Below, piece after piece: positions 42,254 through 51,426 of a stretch of 64,000 nucleotides of DNA. The position numbers and the translations under genes were made by a program. Numbering within the stretch: the stretch's first letter is position 1; the number at the start of each line of letters is the position of its first letter. The notes under the pieces are model-generated. The model did not search any database, had not been told where the DNA came from, and worked only from the letters and a program-made list of their open reading frames with translations. Source of the DNA: Rhizobium mayense (GTDB lineage: Bacteria > Pseudomonadota > Alphaproteobacteria > Rhizobiales > Rhizobiaceae). The stretch lies in assembly GCF_030272705.1 (NCBI RefSeq), contig NZ_JARFYM010000014.1, positions 1 to 64,000 of the forward strand. Direction: 5' to 3'.

Positions 42254-43539
42254 GCAACTCGATCGTCCTGCAGAATGTCCGCATCGTCGATCCCTCGCGC
42301 AATCTCGACGAGGTCGGCACGATCATCGTCGAAAACGGTGTCATCCTGGCTGCCGGCAACGATGTGTCGGGCCATGCCGCGCCGAAAGGGGCGAAGGTAC
42401 GGGATTGCACCGGCCTCGTCGCCGTACCGGGCCTTGTCGATGCCCGCGTGCATGTCGGAGAGCCCGGCGGCGAACATCGCGAGACCATCGCCTCGGCGAG
42501 CCGAGCGGCTGCGGCGGGCGGCGTTACCTCCTTCATCATGATGCCGGATACCGATCCCGTCATCGACGATATCGCGCTGGTCGAGTTCGTTAAAAAGACT
42601 GCGCGCGACACGGCCGTCGTTAACGTCTATCCGGCAGCGGCGATCACCAGGGGCCTCGCCGGCGAAGAAATGACGGAAATCGGCCTCCTCAAGGAGGCCG
42701 GCGCCGTAGTCTTCACCGACGCGCATTCCTGCGTCCACGACACGCAGGTCCTGCGCCGCATCATGACTTATGCACGTGAATTCGGCGCGGTTGTCTCCTG
42801 CGAGACCCGCGACAAATATCTCGGCGCCAACGGCGTCATGCACGAGGGGCTGTTCGCGAGCTGGCTCGGGCTGTCGGGCATTCCGAAGGAAGCCGAGCTC
42901 ATCCCGCTCGAGCGCGATCTCAGGATCGCGGCACTGACCCGAAGCCGTTATCACGCGGCGATGATCTCGGTGCCGGAATCGGCGGAGGCCATCCGCCTCG
43001 CCCGCACACGCGGCGCAAAGGTCACCTGCGGCATCTCGATCAACAATCTGGCCCTCAACGAAAACGACATCGGCGAATACCGCACCTTCTTCAAGCTCTA
43101 TCCACCGCTACGCTCCGAGGATGACCGCTCGGCCATGATCGAGGCGCTCGCAGACGGCACCATCGACATCATCGTCTCGTCGCACGACCCGCAGGATGTG
43201 GATACCAAGCGCCTGCCTTTCGGAGAGGCTGAGGACGGCGCGGTCGGCCTGGAAACGCTGCTTGCCGCGGCGCTTCGCCTGCATCACAGCGGTGAAGTGA
43301 GCCTGATGCGGCTGATCGACGCCCTGTCGACGCGGCCGGCGCAGATCTTCGGTCTTAACGCCGGGACGCTAAAGCCCGGCGCCAAAGCGGATATCGCGTT
43401 GATCGATCTCGATGAGCCTTGGCTTGTTGCCAAAGACATGCTTCTTTCGCGCTCGAAGAATACACCATTCGAAGATGCGCGAATGACCGGGAGGGCGGTC
43501 GCGACCTATGTCGCGGGCGAGCTGGTTCACGGTCTCTAG
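42250..43539 (+). CDS. Degenerate dihydroorotase (PyrC'-like), probably non-catalytic
   Basis: The 429-residue protein is in the class I dihydroorotase family by overall match (EPGGEHRETI, YPPLRSEDDRSAMIEALADG and GAVGLETLLAAALRLH). The metal ligands are largely lost: the HxH motif is D-A-R-V-H (R66), the lysine or bridging block TDDG is TDAH (157-159), HCED is SCET (183-186), the third His is M238 (YHAAMISV), PHHL is INNL and DHAPH is SHDPQ (311-315). It should not catalyse. In Pseudomonas the non-catalytic PyrC' holds PyrB subunits in a complex. Its four-base overlap with pyrB fits that role; a true PyrC must be elsewhere. Confidence 0.8.
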   Translation: MSNSIVLQNVRIVDPSRNLDEVGTIIVENGVILAAGNDVSGHAAPKGAKVRDCTGLVAVPGLVDARVHVGEPGGEHRETIASASRAAAAGGVTSFIMMPDTDPVIDDIALVEFVKKTARDTAVVNVYPAAAITRGLAGEEMTEIGLLKEAGAVVFTDAHSCVHDTQVLRRIMTYAREFGAVVSCETRDKYLGANGVMHEGLFASWLGLSGIPKEAELIPLERDLRIAALTRSRYHAAMISVPESAEAIRLARTRGAKVTCGISINNLALNENDIGEYRTFFKLYPPLRSEDDRSAMIEALADGTIDIIVSSHDPQDVDTKRLPFGEAEDGAVGLETLLAAALRLHHSGEVSLMRLIDALSTRPAQIFGLNAGTLKPGAKADIALIDLDEPWLVAKDMLLSRSKNTPFEDARMTGRAVATYVAGELVHGL

Positions 43540-43571
43540 GCAAAGCTGGGACTCAAGGGGAACAAAAAGTA

Positions 43572-44189
43572 ATGGCGGATTTCTGGACATGGCAGCTGAC
43601 CCTGCCGACGGCGCTGGCAGCTATCGTCACCGGCTACCTGCTCGGCTCCATCCCCTTCGGCCTGGTTCTAACGCGCATGGCCGGCCTCGGCGACGTCCGC
43701 AAGATCGGCTCCGGCAATATCGGCGCGACCAATGTGCTGCGCACCGGCAACAAACCGCTGGCGGCGGCAACGCTGCTGCTCGATGCCTTCAAGGGCACGG
43801 CCGTCGTGCTGATCGTTTCGCATTTCTTCGGCGAAGATGCCGGCGTGCTCGCCGGCTTTGCGGCCTTCGTCGGCCACATCTTCCCGGTCTGGATCGGCTT
43901 CAAGGGCGGTAAGGGCGTTGCGACCTATCTGGGTATTCTCCTTGGTCTCGCGCCGTTGATGGCCTTGATCTTCGCGATCGTCTGGCTGGCCATTGCCTTC
44001 ACCACCCGCTACTCCTCGCTTTCGGCACTGGTTGCAACCCTTGTCATTCCGGTTGCATTATGGATATTGGGAGCCGACAAAATTGCCGCGGCGATGGCAG
44101 TGATGACCATCATCTCCTGGTATAAGCACAAGGCCAATATTATCAGGCTGGCCGCAGGCACGGAAAGCAAGATCGGAGCGAAGGGGTAA
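43572..44189 (+). CDS. plsY: Glycerol-3-phosphate acyltransferase PlsY
   Basis: PlsY moves an acyl group from acyl phosphate to glycerol-3-phosphate, the first step of phospholipid synthesis, at the inner membrane. The 205-residue protein has five or so hydrophobic helices and the motifs ATGYLLGSIPFGLVLTRM, IGSGNIGATNVLRTGNK and WIGFKGGKGVATYLGIL. ATG 43572 follows GGGGAACAAAAAGTA, with the ribosome binding site at some distance. It follows the pyrC-like gene after 32 bases, and its stop overlaps the dprA start by one base. Confidence 0.96.
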   Translation: MADFWTWQLTLPTALAAIVTGYLLGSIPFGLVLTRMAGLGDVRKIGSGNIGATNVLRTGNKPLAAATLLLDAFKGTAVVLIVSHFFGEDAGVLAGFAAFVGHIFPVWIGFKGGKGVATYLGILLGLAPLMALIFAIVWLAIAFTTRYSSLSALVATLVIPVALWILGADKIAAAMAVMTIISWYKHKANIIRLAAGTESKIGAKG

Positions 44190-45340
44190 TGGCAACAGGC
44201 AGCGCAGGACGAACCGGAATTGCGCTGACCGAAAAACAGAGAATCGCCTGGCTTCGCCTGATCCGTTCCGACAATGTCGGCCCCTCTACCTTTCGCGACC
44301 TCATCCGTCATTACGGTTCAGCCGAAGCAGCGCTCGCCGCATTGCCGGAACTCTCACAGCGCGGCGGTTCGACAAGGGCAATCCGCATCGCCAGCGAACA
44401 GGATGCGCTGCGTGAACTAGAAGCCGCGCATCGTTTCGGCGCCCGCTTCGTCGGCATCGGTGAGCCGGATTATCCGCAAGCGCTGAGGGAGATCGATGGC
44501 GCGCCGCCGCTGCTTGCCGTCAAAGGCAGTCTGCCGGCAGCGACCCGGCCGGCAATCGGCATCGTCGGTTCACGCAATGCCTCGATCAGTGGCGCCAAGT
44601 TCACCGCGATGATCGCTCGTGCTTGTGGTCAGGCCGGCTATGCCGTCATCTCCGGCCTCGCCCGCGGGATCGACACTGCTGCGCACCGTGCCAGCCTGGA
44701 AACCGGTACGATCGCGGCCATGGCTGGCGGACTCGACCAGCCCTATCCGCCTGAGAACGTCAGCCTGCTGAACGAGATATGGGAGCGCAACGGTCTTGCT
44801 GTCAGCGAAATGCCTTTCGGCTGGGAGCCAAGGGCGCGAGACTTCCCCCGCCGCAACCGGCTGATATCGGGCATTTCGCTTGGCGTCGTCGTGGTCGAGG
44901 CGGCAACCCGCTCCGGCTCGCTGATCACCGCGCGGCTTGCCGGCGAGTTCGGCCGGCTGGTGTTTGCCGTGCCCGGCTCGCCGCTTGATCCGCGCTGCGA
45001 GGGCACCAATGGATTATTGAAGGACGGCGCAATGATCGTGACCAGCCCCGATGATGTCATCGGCGCGCTGAGGCCGCTGGCTGAGCCTGATCTTTTCCGT
45101 TCACAGCTTGCCGAAGCACCGGCCGAAAAGAGCGACAGGCCGCTGTCGCTGCCGCCAGACGATACCGACCGCTGGCAGATCATCGATGCGCTCGGGCCGA
45201 CGCCGGTCGAGATCGACGATATCATCCGGCACACCGGCCTGTCGGTATCGTCAGTCCATTCCGTGCTTCTCGAACTGGATATGGCCGGCCGGCTGCATCG
45301 GCACCCCGGCGGATTGGTGTCGATTTCGATGCTGGATTGA
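44189..45340 (+). CDS. dprA: DNA processing protein DprA
   Basis: DprA loads RecA onto single-stranded DNA taken up during transformation. The 383-residue protein has an N-terminal SAM-like start (QRIAWLRLIRSDNVGPSTFR), the Rossmann-like core PAIGIVGSRNASISGAKFTA, GYAVISGLARGIDTAAHRAS and SGSLITARLAGEFGRLVFAV, and a C-terminal winged helix (VEIDDIIRHTGLSVSSVHSV). The domain order is normal. It overlaps plsY by one base, so it belongs to the pyrB-pyrC-plsY-dprA run. topA follows after 242 bases. Confidence 0.94.
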   Translation: MATGSAGRTGIALTEKQRIAWLRLIRSDNVGPSTFRDLIRHYGSAEAALAALPELSQRGGSTRAIRIASEQDALRELEAAHRFGARFVGIGEPDYPQALREIDGAPPLLAVKGSLPAATRPAIGIVGSRNASISGAKFTAMIARACGQAGYAVISGLARGIDTAAHRASLETGTIAAMAGGLDQPYPPENVSLLNEIWERNGLAVSEMPFGWEPRARDFPRRNRLISGISLGVVVVEAATRSGSLITARLAGEFGRLVFAVPGSPLDPRCEGTNGLLKDGAMIVTSPDDVIGALRPLAEPDLFRSQLAEAPAEKSDRPLSLPPDDTDRWQIIDALGPTPVEIDDIIRHTGLSVSSVHSVLLELDMAGRLHRHPGGLVSISMLD

Positions 45341-45582
45341 AAGTATCGCGGACGATCCCGATATCATGGCAGCACCCCGCCGGGAGCGTCCGGAAACGTT
45401 TGTCCGGATTTGTAGCATTGATGCCATTCCGCTGGGATCGCATCGCCGCGCCGACCGCAAAAATCGAACTCGCCTCTTGACCGCGACGAATTCCCTGTCC
45501 ATGTCGGAAGGCTGGGGAAACGGAAATACCCGGCTTCTCCCGTGCCTTTTTCCGGGCACGACCTCGTATTCAGAGATTTATG

Positions 45583-48258
45583 ATGAACGTTGTAGTGGTG
45601 GAATCGCCTGCCAAGGCCAAGACAATCAATAAGTATCTGGGACCCGGATATAAGGTTCTTGCTTCTTTTGGCCACGTGCGCGACCTACCTGCCAAGGACG
45701 GCTCGGTCCTTCCCGATCAAGATTTCGAGATGCTCTGGGAAGTCGATGGCGCTTCGCAGAAGCGCATGAAGGACATCGCCGATGCGGTGAAATCCTCCGA
45801 CGGCCTGATTCTCGCGACCGACCCGGATCGCGAAGGCGAAGCGATTTCCTGGCACGTGCTCGACCTCCTGAACAAGAAACGCGTCATCAACGGCAAGCCG
45901 GTGAAGCGCGTCGTCTTCAACGCCATCACCAAGAAGGCGGTGCTCGACGCCATGGCCGAGCCGCGCGATATCGACGTGCCGCTGGTCGACGCCTATCTTG
46001 CCCGTCGCGCCCTCGACTATCTCGTCGGCTTCAATCTGTCGCCGGTGCTATGGCGCAAGCTGCCGGGTGCCCGTTCGGCCGGCCGCGTGCAGTCGGTGGC
46101 GCTTCGCCTCGTCTGCGATCGCGAGTCGGAGATCGAACGCTTCATCTCCGAAGAATACTGGAACCTCTCGGCGATCCTGAAGACACCGCGCGGTGACGAA
46201 TTCGAAGCGCGGCTCGTCGCCGCGAACGGCAAGCGACTGCAGCCGCGTTCGATCGGCAACGGCGAAGAAGCCGGCAAGCTGAAGGCGCTGCTGGAAGGCG
46301 CCGCTTATGTCGTCGAGACGGTCGAAGCAAAGCCGGTCAAGCGCAATCCGAGCCCGCCTTTTACCACTTCGACCCTGCAGCAAGCCGCCTCCTCCAAGCT
46401 CGGCTTCTCGGCATCGCGCACGATGCAGATCGCGCAGAAGCTCTATGAAGGTGTCGATATCGGCGGCGAAACCGTCGGTCTCATCACCTATATGCGTACG
46501 GACGGCGTGCAGATGGCGCCGGAAGCGATCGACGCGGCACGGCGCGCCATCGCCGATCAGTTCGGCAATCGCTACCTGCCGGAAAAGGCGCGCTTCTATT
46601 CGACCAAGGCAAAGAACGCCCAGGAAGCGCACGAGGCGATCCGTCCGACCGATTTCGATCGCTCGCCAGACCGCGTCCGCAAATTCCTCGATGCCGATCA
46701 GATCAGGCTTTATGACCTCATCTGGAAGCGCGGCATTGCCAGCCAGATGGCTTCGGCCGAGATCGAGCGGACCACCGTCGAAATCCTGGCGGACAATGCC
46801 GGCCAAAAAGCCGGTTTGCGCGCCGTCGGCTCGGTGATCCGCTTCGACGGCTTCATCGCCGCCTATACCGACCAGAAGGAAGACGGCGAGCAGAGCGACG
46901 ATGCCGACGGCGAGGATGGCCGCTTGCCGGAGATCAACGCGCGCGAAAACCTCGCCAAGCAGAAGATCAATTCGACGCAGCATTTTACCGAGCCGCCGCC
47001 GCGCTATTCGGAAGCATCGCTGATCAAGAAGATGGAAGAACTCGGCATCGGCCGCCCATCGACCTATGCGGCGACTCTGGCGACGCTGCGCGACCGCGAC
47101 TACGTGACGATCGACAAACGCAAGCTGGTGCCGCAGGCCAAGGGCAGGCTTGTCACCGCCTTCCTCGAAAGCTTCTTCACGAAATACGTCGAATATGACT
47201 TCACCGCCGATCTCGAAGAGAAGCTCGATCGCATCTCCGCCGGCGAATTGAACTGGAAGGACGTGCTGCGTGACTTCTGGCGCGATTTCTTTGCCCAGAT
47301 CGAGGATACGAAAGAGCTGCGCGTCACCAATGTCCTCGACGCACTGAACGAAGCGCTTGCTCCGCTGGTCTTCCCGAAACGCGAAGACGGCAGCGATCCG
47401 CGCATCTGCCAGGTCTGCGGCACGGGCAACCTGTCGCTGAAGCTCGGCAAATACGGTGCTTTCATCGGCTGCTCGAACTATCCGGAATGCAATTACACGC
47501 GCCAGCTTTCCTCGGAAGGCGGCACAGAGGCTGAAGCCACCGGCTTGAACGAACCGAAGGCGCTCGGCGCGGATCCGGTAACCGGCGAGGAGTTGACGCT
47601 GCGGTCCGGCCGCTTCGGGCCCTATATCCAACGCGGCGACGGCAAGGATGCCAAGCGCGCCTCACTGCCGAAGGGATGGAAGCCCGAGGATATTGACTAT
47701 GAAAAGGCCATGGCGCTGATCTCGCTTCCGCGCGATATTGGCAAGCATCCGGAAACCGGCAAGATGATTTCGTCCGGCATCGGCCGCTACGGGCCGTTCC
47801 TGCTGCATGACGGCAGCTACGCCAATCTCGAGACGGTCGAGGACGTTTTCACCGTTGGCCTCAATCGCGCCGTCACTGTTCTAGCCGAAAAGCAGAACAA
47901 GGCAGCCGGAGGCGGGGCTCGCGGCGGCGCGCCGGCAGCGTTGAAGGATCTCGGCGAACATCCGGACGGCGGCGGCACGATCACCGTTCGGGACGGCAAA
48001 TACGGGCCCTACGTCAATTGGGGCAAGGTCAATGCGACCCTGCCGAAGGGCACGGATCCGCAGGCGATCACGGTTGAAGAGGCGCTGGCGCTAATCGCCG
48101 CGAAAGCCGGCAAATCCGGCGGCGCGAAGACACCGGCCAAGGCGAAGGCCAAGACTGCGGCTGCCGCCAGCAAGACGACGAAGACTGCGGCCAAGCCAAA
48201 GGCCAAGACGGCTGCAAAGGCGAAAACGGCCAAGACAACGAAGAAGAGCGCAGAGTGA
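45583..48258 (+). CDS. topA: DNA topoisomerase I
   Basis: Topoisomerase I removes negative supercoils by a transient Tyr-DNA link. The 891-residue protein has the TOPRIM domain (NVVVVESPAKAKTINKYLG and ATDPDREGEAISWH), the active Tyr in GLITYMRTDGVQM, DYLVGFNLSPVLWRKL, and in the C-terminal part the zinc ribbon CQVCGTGNLSLKLGKYGAF with CSNYPEC. It ends in a Lys/Ala/Thr-rich tail (AKAKAKTAAAASKTTKTAA). ATG 45583 is favoured by homology; ATG 45580 is one codon upstream. The stop overlaps the rnr start by four bases. A YjhX-like gene, whose E. coli homologue inhibits TopA, lies 12 kb upstream. Confidence 0.96.
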   Translation: MNVVVVESPAKAKTINKYLGPGYKVLASFGHVRDLPAKDGSVLPDQDFEMLWEVDGASQKRMKDIADAVKSSDGLILATDPDREGEAISWHVLDLLNKKRVINGKPVKRVVFNAITKKAVLDAMAEPRDIDVPLVDAYLARRALDYLVGFNLSPVLWRKLPGARSAGRVQSVALRLVCDRESEIERFISEEYWNLSAILKTPRGDEFEARLVAANGKRLQPRSIGNGEEAGKLKALLEGAAYVVETVEAKPVKRNPSPPFTTSTLQQAASSKLGFSASRTMQIAQKLYEGVDIGGETVGLITYMRTDGVQMAPEAIDAARRAIADQFGNRYLPEKARFYSTKAKNAQEAHEAIRPTDFDRSPDRVRKFLDADQIRLYDLIWKRGIASQMASAEIERTTVEILADNAGQKAGLRAVGSVIRFDGFIAAYTDQKEDGEQSDDADGEDGRLPEINARENLAKQKINSTQHFTEPPPRYSEASLIKKMEELGIGRPSTYAATLATLRDRDYVTIDKRKLVPQAKGRLVTAFLESFFTKYVEYDFTADLEEKLDRISAGELNWKDVLRDFWRDFFAQIEDTKELRVTNVLDALNEALAPLVFPKREDGSDPRICQVCGTGNLSLKLGKYGAFIGCSNYPECNYTRQLSSEGGTEAEATGLNEPKALGADPVTGEELTLRSGRFGPYIQRGDGKDAKRASLPKGWKPEDIDYEKAMALISLPRDIGKHPETGKMISSGIGRYGPFLLHDGSYANLETVEDVFTVGLNRAVTVLAEKQNKAAGGGARGGAPAALKDLGEHPDGGGTITVRDGKYGPYVNWGKVNATLPKGTDPQAITVEEALALIAAKAGKSGGAKTPAKAKAKTAAAASKTTKTAAKPKAKTAAKAKTAKTTKKSAE

Positions 48259-50633
48259 GCAGAGAACCGCGCGGCAGGATTTCATCGTCGGAGCGACGCC
48301 CCGGCAAGGCTGGCCGTGCGACAAAAAACAGCGGCGATCAGGAACCGATGATGGCGATCGTTCACGGCGTGCTGCCGCCGCGCGAAGTCATTCTGCGCTT
48401 CATCGCCGATCACCCGCAGCAGGCTTCCAAGCGGGAGCTTGCCAAGGCCTTCGGACTGAAGGGCGAGAGCCGTGTCGAGCTCAAAAACCTCCTGCGCGAA
48501 CTTGAAGAAGACGGCATGGTGCAGAAGAGCCGGAAGTCGCTGATCCGCCCCGGAGCATTGCCGCCGATCGCAGTCCTCGATATCACCACGCGCGACAAGG
48601 ACGGCGAGCTGATCGGCCGTCCGACCGAATGGCCGGAAGAAAACGGCGTGGCGCCGGCCGTGCTGATCAAGCAATCCTCCTCGCCTGCCGGCCGCAACGG
48701 CAAGGGCAAGGCACCTGTCGCCGGCATGGGCGACCGCATCCTCGCGAAGATCTTTCCGGCTGTCGACCGCGGCGGTCCGGCCTATAGCGCGCGCATCATC
48801 AGGGTTATCGACAAGCGTTTGGCAGCGACCATGGGTGTCTTCCGCGAAACGCCGGGCGGCGGCGGACGGCTGATGCCGATCGAGCGGCGCGGCGAAGAAA
48901 TGGTGATCGATCCGGACTATACCGGCGACGCCAAGGACGGCGATCTGATCGAAGTCGAAGTCGCCCGCCTCGGCCGCTTTGGTCTACCGCGCGCCAAGGT
49001 GCTGTCGGTCGTGGGCTCCGTCGCTTCGGAGAAGGCGATCTCGATGATTGCCATCCATGCGCACGGCATTCCGCATGTCTTTCCGCAGGCCGCTATGGCC
49101 GAAGCGGACGCCGCCAAGCCAGCCACCATGTCGCATCGCGACGATTGGCGTAGTCTGCCGCTGATCACCATCGACCCCGCCGATGCCAAGGACCATGACG
49201 ACGCGGTCTATGCCGAAATGGATACCTCTCCCGACAACCCCGGCGGCGTGGTCGTCACCGTCGCCATTGCTGATGTCTCCTGGTATGTCCGGCCCGGCTC
49301 CGCGCTGGACCGCGAGGCGCTGAAACGCGGCAATTCAGTTTACTTCCCGGATCGCGTCGTGCCGATGCTCCCCGAACGCATCTCGAACGATCTCTGCTCT
49401 CTGAAGGAAGGTGTCGATCGCCCTGCGCTTGCCGTGCGGATGATCTTTTCCAAGGAAGGCCGCAAGGTGGGCCACGCCTTCCACCGCATCATGATGAAGA
49501 GCGCCGCCAAACTCTCCTATCAACAGGCGCAGGCGGCGATCGACGGCAAGCCGGACGACAAGACCGAGCCGATGCTGGAGCCGATCCTCAAGCCGCTTTG
49601 GCATGCTTACGAGATCATGAGACGCGGCCGCGACCGGCGCCAGCCGCTCGAACTCGACATGCCCGAACGCAAGATCCTGCTGAAGCCGGATGGCACTGTC
49701 GACCGCGTTTTCGTGCCGCCGCGTCTCGATGCTCACAAACTCATCGAAGAAATGATGATCCAGGCGAATGTCGCCGCCGCCGAAACGCTGGAAAAGAAGC
49801 GTCAGGTATTGATCTACCGCATCCACGACGGGCCGACGCTCGCCAAGCAGGAAGTGCTGCGCGAATTCCTTGCAACGCTCGGCATCTCGCTCGTCAAAGG
49901 CGGGAATGTCCGCGCCAACAGCTTCAACGGCATCCTGGCGAAGGCCGAAGGCACAGCGCATCAGACCATGGTCAACGAGATGGTGCTGCGCTCGCAGAGC
50001 CAGGCAATCTACAGCCCCGACAATATCGGGCATTTCGGCCTGAACCTGATGAAATACGCGCATTTCACCTCGCCGATCCGCCGCTATGCGGATTTGATCG
50101 TGCATCGCGCGCTTGTCGGGTCGCTTGGCTTCGGCGAAGGCGGCATCACGCCGGACGAGGAAGCAACGCTCGACGATATCGCCGCCGAGATCTCCACCTT
50201 CGAACGCCGCGCCATGGCTGCCGAGCGCGAGACGGTCGACCGGCTGATCGCGCACCATCTTGCCGGCCGCGTCGGCGAAGAATTCGAGGCCCGTGTCGGC
50301 GGTGTCACCAAATCGGGACTTTTTGTCACCCTGCCCGACTATGGCGCCGATGGCTTCATCCCTATATCTACGCTCGGCTCCGACTATTTCATCTACGACG
50401 AGGCGCATCAGGCGTTGACGGGTGAAAAGACGGGGCTCGGCTTTCGCCTCGGCGACAGCGTTACGGTGCGCCTGGCGGAGGCGATTCCGCTTGCCGGTGC
50501 TTTGCGCTTCGAAATGCTGAGCGACGGCCGCGCCATGCCCACGGCGGTGCGCTCCTTCCACAAGGCGACGCGACGCAATAAGACCCCGGCACGCAAAGCG
50601 CCGGGAACAAGACCGCCGCGCGGACGCCGATAA
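48255..50633 (+). CDS. rnr: Ribonuclease R
   Basis: RNase R is a processive 3'-5' exoribonuclease that degrades structured RNA. The 792-residue protein starts at GTG 48255. Residues 40-95 form a winged-helix start (FIADHPQQASKRELAKAFGL). Cold-shock-like domains follow. The RNB core has PADAKDHDDAVYAEMD with the metal-binding Asp cluster, RISNDLCSLKEGVDRPALAV and HFTSPIRRYADLIVHR. A C-terminal S1 domain (FEARVGGVTKSGLFVTLPD) and a basic tail follow. The GTG overlaps the topA stop, so translation is coupled. Confidence 0.95.
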   Translation: MSREPRGRISSSERRPGKAGRATKNSGDQEPMMAIVHGVLPPREVILRFIADHPQQASKRELAKAFGLKGESRVELKNLLRELEEDGMVQKSRKSLIRPGALPPIAVLDITTRDKDGELIGRPTEWPEENGVAPAVLIKQSSSPAGRNGKGKAPVAGMGDRILAKIFPAVDRGGPAYSARIIRVIDKRLAATMGVFRETPGGGGRLMPIERRGEEMVIDPDYTGDAKDGDLIEVEVARLGRFGLPRAKVLSVVGSVASEKAISMIAIHAHGIPHVFPQAAMAEADAAKPATMSHRDDWRSLPLITIDPADAKDHDDAVYAEMDTSPDNPGGVVVTVAIADVSWYVRPGSALDREALKRGNSVYFPDRVVPMLPERISNDLCSLKEGVDRPALAVRMIFSKEGRKVGHAFHRIMMKSAAKLSYQQAQAAIDGKPDDKTEPMLEPILKPLWHAYEIMRRGRDRRQPLELDMPERKILLKPDGTVDRVFVPPRLDAHKLIEEMMIQANVAAAETLEKKRQVLIYRIHDGPTLAKQEVLREFLATLGISLVKGGNVRANSFNGILAKAEGTAHQTMVNEMVLRSQSQAIYSPDNIGHFGLNLMKYAHFTSPIRRYADLIVHRALVGSLGFGEGGITPDEEATLDDIAAEISTFERRAMAAERETVDRLIAHHLAGRVGEEFEARVGGVTKSGLFVTLPDYGADGFIPISTLGSDYFIYDEAHQALTGEKTGLGFRLGDSVTVRLAEAIPLAGALRFEMLSDGRAMPTAVRSFHKATRRNKTPARKAPGTRPPRGRR

Positions 50634-50664
50634 ACGGCGCGCCGCCGGAAGGAAGGAAACGTTC

Positions 50665-51120
50665 ATGACGAGCAGCCCGTCCGATCCCGTTACCCGCTAT
50701 GGCGGCCCCGACGAGGCTGAACGCCCACTTGGGCGCTCGATTGTCCGCGGCTTGCTGAACCGCTGCCCGCATTGCGGCACGGGAAAACTCTTCAGGGCCT
50801 TCTTAAAGCCTGTCGACCGTTGCGCCGTCTGCGGCGAGGAACTGTTCCATCAGCGTGCCGACGACCTGCCGCCCTATCTGGTGGTCCTGGTGCTCGGCCA
50901 TGTCGTGGTCGGTGGATATATGTTGACCGACATGGCTTATCACTTGCCGATCTGGGCCCATCTTGCCATATGGGCTCCGATCACGGTGATCACCGCACTT
51001 GCCTCGATCCAGCCGATCAAAGGCGGCGTCATCGGCCTGCAATGGGCCTTACGGATGCATGGCTTCGGCGGCCATGACGACAGTCCGGAAGAATGGGATC
51101 AGGGGAACGGCCGCTCGTGA
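50665..51120 (+). CDS. DUF983 family membrane protein
   Basis: The 151-residue protein has an N-terminal zinc ribbon with the Cys pairs CPHCGTGKLFRAFLK and CAVCGEELFHQRADD, and two or three hydrophobic helices (PYLVVLVLGHVVVGGYML and IWAHLAIWAPITVITALA). This is the DUF983 pattern. The family is often linked to respiratory or membrane assembly genes, but its function is unknown. It starts 31 bases after rnr and its stop overlaps the next small gene by four bases (GTGA), so it belongs to the topA-rnr transcript. Confidence 0.88.
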   Translation: MTSSPSDPVTRYGGPDEAERPLGRSIVRGLLNRCPHCGTGKLFRAFLKPVDRCAVCGEELFHQRADDLPPYLVVLVLGHVVVGGYMLTDMAYHLPIWAHLAIWAPITVITALASIQPIKGGVIGLQWALRMHGFGGHDDSPEEWDQGNGRS

Positions 51121-51416
51121 ACGATGTGCTCGAACTGATCTCACCAGCCTTGCCGGCTGGCGGGTGCTGGCGTGCCCCATTACTCCCTTTGGGCGGAACC
51201 AACATCGATCCCCCGCATATTCGTGATTCCTGGGAATTGCTTGAACTCCAACGGCTTGACATCCGCGGCATTTCTTGTCTGAACATGCCGGGCGTCGAGA
51301 GGATCATTCCGGAGGATGTGATCGATCCCATGAAAGCCGACCCGTCACCTGGATTTGGCCGAGCCGTGCCTTTCTATCTTCTGCGTTGCGAACGATTCGT
51401 TCGCCACATGCTCTAA
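51117..51416 (+). CDS. Small hypothetical gene coupled to DUF983
   Basis: The 99-residue protein begins at GTG 51117 (MNDVLELISPALPAGGCWRA) and has no signal peptide or membrane segment. It overlaps the DUF983 stop by four bases and ends 10 bases before the MFS start. The frame shows codon use like its neighbours, with acidic and hydrophobic runs such as DSWELLELQRLDIRGIS. I do not recognise a family. It could be a small unknown protein or a decayed end of a longer gene; the overlap favours a coding role. Confidence 0.5.
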   Translation: MNDVLELISPALPAGGCWRAPLLPLGGTNIDPPHIRDSWELLELQRLDIRGISCLNMPGVERIIPEDVIDPMKADPSPGFGRAVPFYLLRCERFVRHML

Positions 51417-51426
51417 GGATCAATTC

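Noticed and set aside
46048..47631. A 527-codon open frame opposite topA, and similar ones at 16205-17686 (opposite rne) and 49335-50666 (opposite rnr)
   Set aside because: All are antisense frames kept open by high GC at codon position three; the sense genes are certain.
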